In this document: piece by piece, positions 1 to 6,154 of the stretch
Position numbering within the stretch: the first letter of the stretch is position 1
Layout of the letters: each line of letters starts with the position of its first letter
Assembly (NCBI GenBank): GCA_900545245.1
Contig: UQYV01000057.1
Span: forward strand, 1 to 12,867
DNA length: 12,867 bases
Source of the DNA: an uncultured Bacteroidales bacterium
GTDB lineage: Bacteria; Bacteroidota; Bacteroidia; Bacteroidales; UBA932
Reading direction: 5' to 3'
Translations under genes and position numbers: made by a program
Notes under the pieces: generated by a model
What the model saw: the letters and a program-made list of their open reading frames with translations, nothing else
Databases searched by the model: none
Told to the model about the DNA's origin: nothing

Positions 1-12
1 ATATATCACCCG

Positions 13-51
13 AAAAACAAAAAAAGAGCGACTAAATTACTTTTTAGTCGC
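13..51 (-). terminator. Intrinsic terminator downstream of pckA
   Basis: A perfect 9-bp inverted repeat (GCGACTAAA at 28-36, TTTAGTCGC at 43-51) with a 6-base loop. Read on the minus strand it is followed by a T-rich tract (complement of 13-25, interrupted once by G). It lies about 40 bases past the pckA stop codon and is oriented to end pckA transcription. A second small palindrome (GAAATCT ca AGATTTC, 64-79) sits between the stop codon and this terminator. Confidence 0.85.
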
Positions 52-89
52 CCCCCCAATATAGAAATCTCAAGATTTCAAGTAATCAT

Positions 90-1697
90 CTAAAGCTTAG
101 GACCAGCCTTTACTAACGACTTACCAAGATCGTTGGTAGTGAACTTCTCAAAGTTCTTCTGGAAGCGTGCGGCCAAATCCTTAGCTTTCTCATCCCACTG
201 AGCTGCGTCAGCGTAGGTGTCACGTGGATCGAGAATCTTCGGGTCAACTCCAGGGAGCTCGGTAGGGACCTCGAAGTCGAAGTAAGGAATCTTCTTGGTT
301 GGAGCTTTCTCGATTGAACCGTCAAGGATTGCATCAATAATTCCACGAGTATCGCGGATAGAGATACGCTTGCCTGTTCCGTTCCATCCTGTGTTTACGA
401 GGTATGCCTTTGCACCGGCTGCCTTCATTCTCTTCACAAGCTCCTCACCATACTTGGTCGGGTGGAGTGAAAGGAACGCTGCACCGAAGCAAGCGGAGAA
501 TGTCGGAGTCGGCTCAGTGATACCGCGCTCTGTACCTGCGAGTTTAGCTGTAAATCCTGAGAGGAAGTAGTACTGAGTCTGCTCAGGAGTAAGGATTGAA
601 ACCGGAGGAAGAACACCGAATGCGTCAGCTGAAAGGAAAATCACCTGATGAGCGTGAGGGCCTTTTGAAACCGGCTTTACGATGTTGTCGATGTGATAAA
701 TCGGGTATGAAACACGAGTGTTCTCTGTTACGCTCTTGTCTGCGAAGTCAATCTTGCCTGCCTCGTCAACTGTAACGTTCTCCAAAAGGGCGTCCTTGCG
801 GATTGCGTTGTAGATGTCAGGCTCAGACTCTTTGTCGAGGTTGATGACCTTTGCGTAGCATCCGCCTTCGTAGTTGAAGACTCCCTCGTCGTCCCAACCG
901 TGCTCGTCATCACCGATGAGGAGTCTCTTAGGGTCAGTTGAAAGGGTGGTCTTACCTGTTCCTGAAAGGCCGAAGAAGATTGCTGAGCTCTTGCCTTCTT
1001 TGTCTGTGTTGGCTGAGCAGTGCATTGATGCGATGCCGCGGAGCGGGTTGAGGTAGTTCATGATTGAGAACATACCCTTCTTCATCTCACCGCCGTACCA
1101 AGTGTTGATAATTACCTGCTCCTTAGAAGTGAGGTTGAAGACAACGGCTGTCTCTGAGTTGAGTCCGAGCTCCTTGTAGTTCTCAACCTTTGCCTTTGAT
1201 GCGTTATAGACAACGAAGTCAGGCTCACCGAATGAAGCAAGTTCCTCTTCTGTCGGACGGATGAACATATTCTTCACGAAATGTGCCTGCCAAGCGACCT
1301 CAACGATGAAACGAACCTTGAGGCGGGTTGCAGGATTGGCACCGCAGAATGCGTCGACAACATAGAGCTTTTTGTTTGAAAGTTCCTTAACTGCGAGTTC
1401 CTTGAGAGCCTTCCAAGTCTCAGGGGTAACAGGTTTGTTGTCGTTCTTGTATCCCTCTGAAGTCCACCATACGGTGTCCTTGCTGGTCTCGTCCATTACG
1501 AAGAATTTGTCCTTAGGCGAACGTCCCGTATAGACGCCTGTCATCACGTCAACGGCTCCGAGTTCAGTGAGTTTGCCCTTCTCAAAGCCCTTAAGCTCAG
1601 GGTTAAGCTCGTCCTTGTACAGGCTGTCGTAGGACGGATTGTAAACGACCTCAGTCGCACCCGTGATGCCGTACTTGCTCAAATCAATTTTACTCAT
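90..1697 (-). CDS. pckA: Phosphoenolpyruvate carboxykinase (ATP)
   Basis: ATP-dependent PEP carboxykinase (EC 4.1.1.49), a cytoplasmic enzyme interconverting oxaloacetate + ATP and PEP + CO2 + ADP. In saccharolytic Bacteroidales it often runs towards oxaloacetate as the CO2-fixing step to succinate; that direction is inferred here. The 535-residue length is normal for the family. Visible motifs are the substrate-binding GRSPKDKF (58-65), YGGEMKK (201-207), the conserved histidine in SMHCSAN (224-230), the kinase-1a P-loop GLSGTGKT (243-250) and the metal/nucleotide motif IGDDEHGW (261-268). The ATG at 1697 gives the usual N-terminus. The gene is monocistronic, with its own terminator downstream. 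A consensus promoter at 1871-1901 predicts a leader of about 165 bases, long for this group, which contains the repeated 50-base element described separately. No truncation or missing catalytic residue is seen. Confidence 0.98.
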   Translation of the reverse strand: MSKIDLSKYGITGATEVVYNPSYDSLYKDELNPELKGFEKGKLTELGAVDVMTGVYTGRSPKDKFFVMDETSKDTVWWTSEGYKNDNKPVTPETWKALKELAVKELSNKKLYVVDAFCGANPATRLKVRFIVEVAWQAHFVKNMFIRPTEEELASFGEPDFVVYNASKAKVENYKELGLNSETAVVFNLTSKEQVIINTWYGGEMKKGMFSIMNYLNPLRGIASMHCSANTDKEGKSSAIFFGLSGTGKTTLSTDPKRLLIGDDEHGWDDEGVFNYEGGCYAKVINLDKESEPDIYNAIRKDALLENVTVDEAGKIDFADKSVTENTRVSYPIYHIDNIVKPVSKGPHAHQVIFLSADAFGVLPPVSILTPEQTQYYFLSGFTAKLAGTERGITEPTPTFSACFGAAFLSLHPTKYGEELVKRMKAAGAKAYLVNTGWNGTGKRISIRDTRGIIDAILDGSIEKAPTKKIPYFDFEVPTELPGVDPKILDPRDTYADAAQWDEKAKDLAARFQKNFEKFTTNDLGKSLVKAGPKL

Positions 1698-1777
1698 AGT
1701 GTAAAATAGTTTATAAATGGTTTATAATAAATAATATCAATCTTTGTTCGTCTTTTTGGTCTATATTCCTTTTCTTT

Positions 1778-1802
1778 GGTCACATACACACGGTACACTC
1801 CC
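1778..1802 (-). other. Hairpin in the pckA leader
   Basis: On the minus strand the RNA would contain GGGAGUGUAC and GUAUGUGACC flanking a 5-base loop. GUAC pairs with GUAU (one G-U), extended by two more G-U pairs. An A opposite GA then makes an internal loop closed by GG-CC. The internal G/A-rich loop suggests a structured motif rather than a terminator, since no T-run follows. It directly follows the 50-base repeated element. Pairing was worked out by eye only. Confidence 0.4.
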
Positions 1803-1844
1803 GCGTCCAAAAGAAATCTATCCTCAAAAATCCTTCACAAATCT
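1795..1844 (-). repeat. 50-base dispersed repeat, copy 1 (pckA leader)
   Basis: Read on the minus strand from 1844 to 1795, this matches the plus-strand segment 12818-12867 at 42 of 50 positions without gaps. Shared blocks are AGATTTGT at the start, TAGATTTCTTTTGGA in the middle (15 identical bases) and GGAGTGT at the end. Both copies hold a TTTG and, 17 bases on, TAGATTTC, one base off the Bacteroides -7 box. The unit may therefore carry its own promoter. It lies inside the leader predicted from the stronger promoter at 1871-1901. Confidence 0.7.
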
Positions 1845-1870
1845 TTTTTCTTAATTCTTATTTCAACCTG

Positions 1871-1901
1871 CAAAAATACAAATTTGCAGCCGACTTTCAA
1901 A
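1871..1901 (-). promoter_or_regulatory. pckA promoter (Bacteroides-type)
   Basis: On the minus strand, TTTG (1901-1898) is followed after exactly 19 bases by TATTTTTG (1878-1871). This is a full match to the Bacteroidetes -33/-7 consensus TTTG-N19-TAnnTTTG. Transcription would begin near 1864, giving a leader of about 165 bases before the pckA ATG. A 7-bp inverted repeat, CTGCAAA N8 TTTGCAG (1868-1889), overlaps the -7 box and could be an operator. Confidence 0.65.
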
Positions 1902-1923
1902 ACAAAAAGTAAGCCGAAAAGAA

Positions 1924-1943
1924 GTGAAAGTTTCACACGTGAA
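1924..1943. promoter_or_regulatory. Possible operator: three GTGAA half-sites
   Basis: GTGAAA (1924-1929), its inverse TTTCAC (1931-1936) and GTGAA (1939-1943) lie back to back. They form GTGAAA-g-TTTCAC and TTCAC-ac-GTGAA, two overlapping inverted repeats. The cluster covers the -33 position of the hydrolase promoter and lies just upstream of the pckA -33 box, where a regulator could act on both divergent genes. No regulator is identified. Confidence 0.3.
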
Positions 1944-1961
1944 GAAAAATGTATAATTTTG
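1931..1961 (+). promoter_or_regulatory. Promoter for the alpha/beta hydrolase gene
   Basis: TTTC (1931-1934, one base off TTTG), 19 bases, then TAATTTTG (1954-1961), a full match to the -7 box TAnnTTTG. Transcription would begin near 1968, downstream of the first in-frame ATG at 1949. That argues against translation from 1949 and for a start at 2057. Confidence 0.55.
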
Positions 1962-2056
1962 AAGAAAATTATTTAGATGTCGCGGCTTTGTGGTCAAGAA
2001 GTATGGAATTTGCAATCGCTGCCGACGATAGAAGTATTGAAAAATATAATACATAT

Positions 2057-2986
2057 ATGATTGAGAAACATAAACTTATATCGGAATCAGACGGATTGGA
2101 AATATCCGTGCTGACTTGTGTTGACGACGTCGCTCCGAAGGCCGTGTTCCAGATTGTGCACGGAATGTGCGAGCACAAAGAAAGGTACGTTCCGTTCATG
2201 GAATTTCTCGCGTCGAAGGGATATGCAGTGGTTATTCACGATCATCGCGGACACGGCGAAAGCGTCAGGTCGGTCGAGGACCTCGGCTATTTCTACGAAG
2301 GTGGCTGGAAGGCGATGATTGATGACATCCGCCTCGTCAACCGCTGGGCGCACGACCGCTGGATGGGACTTCCTCTCGTTCTTTTCGGTCATAGCATGGG
2401 CTCTATGGCAGTGCGTTCATACACAAAGAGATATGACGACACACTCGACGCCCTCTTCGTCTGCGGCTGTCCGAGCTTCAACTCTGGCGCCGGCGTTGGC
2501 AAGGCGCTCGCGAGGGCAGTCGGCGGCCTGAAAGGGGAGCGTCACCGTCCGAGGCTCATCCAGAAAATCGCTTTCGGCAGCTATTCCCGCAACTTCAAGG
2601 GTGAGACCTCGCCGAACTGCTGGGTCTGCTCCAACCCTTCTATAATAAAGGAGTACGACGCCGACCCGCTCTGCAACTATGTCTTCACCGCAAACGGCTT
2701 CCGCAACCTCTTCGGCCTCATGCAGGACTGCTATTCCACCAAGGGCTGGAAGGTCTCACGCCCGTCAATTCCCGTTCGCTTCATCTCCGGTGCAGACGAT
2801 CCGTGCCTCATCTCTCCTAAGGCCTTTGAAAGTGCGGTCGAGAATATGCGCAGGGTTGGCTACAGCGATGTCTCAGGCCGTCTCTACCAGGGAATGCGCC
2901 ACGAAATTCTCAACGAAACTGACCGTCAGAAGGTCTGGGACGATGTCGTGGCTACAACGGATAAAATAGTAGAAGGGATGGCGTAG
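2057..2986 (+). CDS. Alpha/beta hydrolase, monoacylglycerol lipase/lysophospholipase-like
   Basis: Serine hydrolase of the alpha/beta fold, 309 residues from this start, closest in motifs to the monoacylglycerol lipase/lysophospholipase (Hydrolase_4) group. The oxyanion strand reads VHGMCEHKERY (34-44). It is followed by HDHRGHGES (61-69), the nucleophile elbow GHSMG (111-115, Ser113), an acid at Asp247 or Asp248 in SGADDP, and the catalytic His282 in MRHEI. No signal peptide or membrane segment is seen, so it is probably cytoplasmic; its true substrate is unknown. The frame is open back to ATGs at 1949 and 2003. I chose 2057 because a consensus promoter overlaps 1949 and because family members begin a few residues before the DGLEISV-type strand. 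The recQ-family gene follows 64 bases later on the same strand, probably co-transcribed. Confidence 0.88.
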   Translation: MIEKHKLISESDGLEISVLTCVDDVAPKAVFQIVHGMCEHKERYVPFMEFLASKGYAVVIHDHRGHGESVRSVEDLGYFYEGGWKAMIDDIRLVNRWAHDRWMGLPLVLFGHSMGSMAVRSYTKRYDDTLDALFVCGCPSFNSGAGVGKALARAVGGLKGERHRPRLIQKIAFGSYSRNFKGETSPNCWVCSNPSIIKEYDADPLCNYVFTANGFRNLFGLMQDCYSTKGWKVSRPSIPVRFISGADDPCLISPKAFESAVENMRRVGYSDVSGRLYQGMRHEILNETDRQKVWDDVVATTDKIVEGMA

Positions 2987-2987
2987 T

Positions 2988-3029
2988 GGCCGATGGGGCG
3001 AGCTTTGTTTCACCCTATAACCCACGGCC
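2988..3029 (+). other. Bulged GC-rich hairpin between hydrolase and recQ
   Basis: GGCCG (2988-2992) pairs with CGGCC (3025-3029), and TGGG (2994-2997) pairs with CCCA (3021-3024). The result is a 9-bp stem interrupted only by bulged A2993, with a 23-base loop. No T-run follows, so it is not a standard intrinsic terminator. It begins one base after the hydrolase stop codon. It could protect or separate the two parts of a shared transcript. Confidence 0.4.
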
Positions 3030-3050
3030 CTATCTCGTACAAAATATATT

Positions 3051-4964
3051 ATGACAGCAAAAGAGGTTCTGAAGAAATATTGGGGCTACGACAGCTTTCG
3101 TTCCAAACAGGAGGAAATAGTGCAGGCGGCAGTGGAAGGCCGTGACGTGCTCGCCATTCTCCCGACCGGTGGCGGTAAGTCCATATGCTTTCAGGTTCCG
3201 GCCATGATGAAGCCTGGACTTGCCCTTGTGGTAACTCCGCTCATAGCCCTAATGAAGGACCAGGTCCAGAACCTGTGCGACCGCGGTATCCGCGCCATAG
3301 CCGTCTATGCCGGAATGACAAAACGCGATGTCGACCTCGCTCTCAACAACGCCACCTATGGCGACTACAAATTCCTCTATATATCCCCCGAGCGTCTCGC
3401 CACGCGCCTCTTCCAGCAGTACCTCCGTAACATGGATGTCTCCTACATCGTCGTCGATGAGGCGCATTGCATCTCTCAATGGGGATATGACTTCCGTCCG
3501 GACTATTTGAATATAGGTCGGCTTAGGGACTGTATCGATGCTCCCGTGATTGCCGTCACCGCCACAGCGACTCCCACCGTAGCCGACGACATCATGACCC
3601 GTTTGCGATTCCGGGAGAAACTGCTGATAAAGAGCGGCTTCGAGCGCCCGAACCTCTCCTACATAGTGCGGAGCACCGAAGACAAACTCGGTCAGATAGT
3701 CAGCATTTGCGAGTCCGTTCCCGGCACAGGCATCGTCTATGTGCGCAACCGTAAGAAAGCGGAGGAACTCGCCGCGTTTCTTGTGCAGAAAGGCATCTCT
3801 GCCTCATTCTACCACGCCGGTCTTGGCACGTACACCCGCACGCAGAGGCAGGAAGCTTGGAAAAGCGGGGCAATCCGTGTGATGGTTTGCACCAACGCCT
3901 TCGGAATGGGCATAGACAAGCCCGATGTGCGCTTCGTTCTCCACTACGACATTCCGGATTCTCCGGAGGCCTACTTTCAGGAGGCTGGGCGAGGAGGTCG
4001 CGACGGACTGCGTTCCTATGCTGTCCTGCTATGGAACAGTTCCGACGTGAGGCGGCTCCATCAGACCGAAACCGTCTCGTTTCCCGACACGCAATATATA
4101 GAGGATATATACCAGAAAGTCCACATCTTCCTCGGCATTCCCTACGAATACGGTGAACTCTCCCAACATAAGTTCGACTTCGCCGCCTTCTGTTGCCAAT
4201 TTAAACTTAGTCAGACAAGTGCTTGGTATGCAATAAAATACATAGAAAAAGCCGGGCACTGGACACTCAACGAGTCGGTCGATGTGAAGACGCGGGTGAT
4301 GATTGCAGTCGATCGCGCCGCATTCTACAACTATCATTTCGATGACCCCGTGCTCCCGCGTATCCTCGAGATCCTGATGCGGAAATATTCCGGAATCTAC
4401 AGCGCCCCCGTTTCAATTGATGAGGACGAAATCTGTGCCCGCCTTGGCCTCTCCGAAGCGGAACTCCACCAGAAGCTCTACTCCCTCTCTCTGCTCCACC
4501 TTATCCGCTACATTCCGAGCAGTGTTTCCGACGTCCTCTTTCTTAACCACGAGCGCCTGATGCCAAAGAACATAGACCTCAAGCCGAAGACCTATGAGTT
4601 TCTGAAGAAATGCCAGCACGACCGCATCGAGGCGATGATTGACTATGTCACCGAAGAGACCGAATGCCGCAGCCGCCACCTTCTCCGCTACTTCGGGCAG
4701 ACCGACTCCTCCGACTGCGGGACCTGCGACATCTGTCGCGCGAAAAAGACTGCCGGGGAGCCGTTGGAGACAGCCTCGCCCTCTTACGCAGACCTGTCAA
4801 ACCGCCTCTCTACCTATATAAACAAAGATCTTCACGGCATCTACGATCTCAACGTCCTCAAACGCCTCGTCAACAACCCGGCTCAGGACCCCATCCCGCA
4901 GCAGATTCTCGACATCCTCCGCAACCTTGTCGACTCCGGCACCGTCCCTCCGCCGCAAGTTTGA
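3051..4964 (+). CDS. recQ: RecQ-family ATP-dependent DNA helicase
   Basis: Superfamily 2 3'-5' DNA helicase acting in recombination and repair. The helicase core is complete: motif 0 (FRSKQ, 16-20), Walker A TGGGKS (39-44), DEAH (136-139) with the aromatic-rich loop SQWGYDFRP after it, TATAT (170-174), motif V (TNAFGMGIDKP, 281-291) and motif VI (QEAGRGGRDG, 310-319). The zinc cysteines (C539, C556, C559, C562) keep the usual C-x16-C-x2-C-x2-C spacing. They lie about 200 residues past the core instead of immediately after it. The intervening part holds two stretches that look like winged helices (about 375-410 and 455-490). The last 60 residues are helical, and no HRDC domain is evident. The 637-residue length suits the HRDC-less Bacteroidetes type. 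The gene converges on malY with a 32-base gap. I see no promoter of its own, so transcription from the hydrolase promoter is likely. Confidence 0.94.
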   Translation: MTAKEVLKKYWGYDSFRSKQEEIVQAAVEGRDVLAILPTGGGKSICFQVPAMMKPGLALVVTPLIALMKDQVQNLCDRGIRAIAVYAGMTKRDVDLALNNATYGDYKFLYISPERLATRLFQQYLRNMDVSYIVVDEAHCISQWGYDFRPDYLNIGRLRDCIDAPVIAVTATATPTVADDIMTRLRFREKLLIKSGFERPNLSYIVRSTEDKLGQIVSICESVPGTGIVYVRNRKKAEELAAFLVQKGISASFYHAGLGTYTRTQRQEAWKSGAIRVMVCTNAFGMGIDKPDVRFVLHYDIPDSPEAYFQEAGRGGRDGLRSYAVLLWNSSDVRRLHQTETVSFPDTQYIEDIYQKVHIFLGIPYEYGELSQHKFDFAAFCCQFKLSQTSAWYAIKYIEKAGHWTLNESVDVKTRVMIAVDRAAFYNYHFDDPVLPRILEILMRKYSGIYSAPVSIDEDEICARLGLSEAELHQKLYSLSLLHLIRYIPSSVSDVLFLNHERLMPKNIDLKPKTYEFLKKCQHDRIEAMIDYVTEETECRSRHLLRYFGQTDSSDCGTCDICRAKKTAGEPLETASPSYADLSNRLSTYINKDLHGIYDLNVLKRLVNNPAQDPIPQQILDILRNLVDSGTVPPPQV

Positions 4965-4985
4965 GCATGCGCTGCCGCTTTATGA

Positions 4986-5008
4986 TAAAAACAGTGCTAA
5001 GCGAGCAC
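4986..5008 (-). terminator. Intrinsic terminator overlapping the malY stop
   Basis: On the minus strand GTGCT-cgctt-AGCAC forms a 5-bp stem (4994-5008), extendable by one G-U pair. TGTTTTT follows directly (4992-4986). The stem includes the last malY codons and its TAG stop. It is short but well placed to end the DUF3737-malY transcript. For recQ, arriving from the other side, the following bases (CTTTGCC) make a poor terminator. Confidence 0.5.
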
Positions 5009-6151
5009 CTTTGCCATTCTTTCGAGAGCTTCGACAACCTGGCTTCGCGGACAGGCTATGTTGAGGCGGATGAAGCCTTCTCCGTCGTACATGCTGCCTG
5101 AATTTACCATAAGTTTCTGTTCGTCGAGCAGCCTTGAGGTGACCTCGTCAGAGCTGAGACCCGTATTGCGTATGTCAATCCATACGAGATAGGTGCCTTC
5201 AAGTTCCGTGACCGGGCAGGTTGGAATGTTCGCGGCGAAGAAATTCCGCACAATCAGCCAGTTCTTGTGGAGGTAGTCCCGCAGTTCGTCGAGCCACTGT
5301 GCACCGTCGGGGGAGTATGCGGCGATGGTGGCCTCGACTCCGAACGGATTGACGTCGCAAACCTCGTTGATGTTGATTGCCTTGTCGATGAGTGCGCGGA
5401 TTTCATTGTTTGCGGTGACGATGTTCGCAATCTGGAGCCCGGCGATATTGAATGCCTTGCTCGGGGATATGCATGTTGCAGAGTGGAGCCAGAATTCTTC
5501 TCCGAGAGAAGCTAACGGAGTGTAGTCGTGCTCAGGGTATGTCAGCTCGCAGTGAATCTCATCCGAAACCACGAATACATTGTGACGCAGGCATATATCT
5601 CCAACCCTTCGCAATTCTTCCTCCGTCCAAACGCGACCTGCGGGGTTGTGCGGGTTGCAGAGAATCATCACCTTCGCGTTCGGATCTGCAGCCTTGGCCT
5701 CAAGGTCATCAAAGTCCATGCTCCATGAAAGACCATTCTGAACGAGGCGGCTCTGGAGCATCACGCATCCGTTGTTGCGAATCGAAGAGAAAAAGCAGTT
5801 GTAGACCGGTGGCTGCACGATGACCTTGTCGCCTGGTCGTGTCAGAGCCTTTAGTATCGCAGAGAGTGCCGGCACAACGCCGCTCGTGTAGATGAACCAG
5901 TCACGCTCGAAGTGCGCTCCATGGCGGGTGCTGAACCAGTTGATAACGGAATCGTAGTAGGCTTGGGGTACTTTTATATATCCGAATACCCCGTGCTCGA
6001 CTCTTCGCCGCAGCGCGTCAATGATGCAGGGTGCAGTTCTGAAGTCCATGTCCGCTACCCACATAGGGAGCACGCCCTCAGCAGGCGTATCCCATTTATA
6101 GGAATTTGTCCCGCGCCTCGGAACAATGTCATCGAAATTGTATTTTCCCAT
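4997..6151 (-). CDS. MalY/PatB-family PLP-dependent aminotransferase / C-S lyase
   Basis: Cytoplasmic fold-type I PLP enzyme of the MalY/PatB branch, whose characterised members cleave cystathionine or other cysteine conjugates (beta C-S lyase) to pyruvate, ammonia and a thiol. The N-terminus has the branch-typical LPMWVADMDF (28-37). NPHNPAGR (166-173), SDEIHCEL (196-203) and SPSKAFNIAGLQ (229-240), with PLP-binding Lys232, complete the cofactor site. Arg362 in GFIRLNIACPR is the likely carboxylate-binding arginine. The 384-residue length is normal. The ATG at 6151 lies only 3 bases after the stop of the DUF3737 gene, so the two form an operon and are probably translationally coupled. Whether this is a cystathionine beta-lyase (the metC role), a regulator-like MalY or a broader aminotransferase cannot be decided from sequence, so I give no symbol. 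Confidence 0.92.
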   Translation of the reverse strand: MGKYNFDDIVPRRGTNSYKWDTPAEGVLPMWVADMDFRTAPCIIDALRRRVEHGVFGYIKVPQAYYDSVINWFSTRHGAHFERDWFIYTSGVVPALSAILKALTRPGDKVIVQPPVYNCFFSSIRNNGCVMLQSRLVQNGLSWSMDFDDLEAKAADPNAKVMILCNPHNPAGRVWTEEELRRVGDICLRHNVFVVSDEIHCELTYPEHDYTPLASLGEEFWLHSATCISPSKAFNIAGLQIANIVTANNEIRALIDKAININEVCDVNPFGVEATIAAYSPDGAQWLDELRDYLHKNWLIVRNFFAANIPTCPVTELEGTYLVWIDIRNTGLSSDEVTSRLLDEQKLMVNSGSMYDGEGFIRLNIACPRSQVVEALERMAKVLA

Positions 6152-6154
6152 TTT

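Noticed and set aside
1776..1976. Open frame of 66 codons in the pckA-hydrolase gap
   Set aside because: It covers two promoters and AT-rich non-coding DNA, is rich in Lys, Ser and Thr from A-runs, and has no recognisable protein features.
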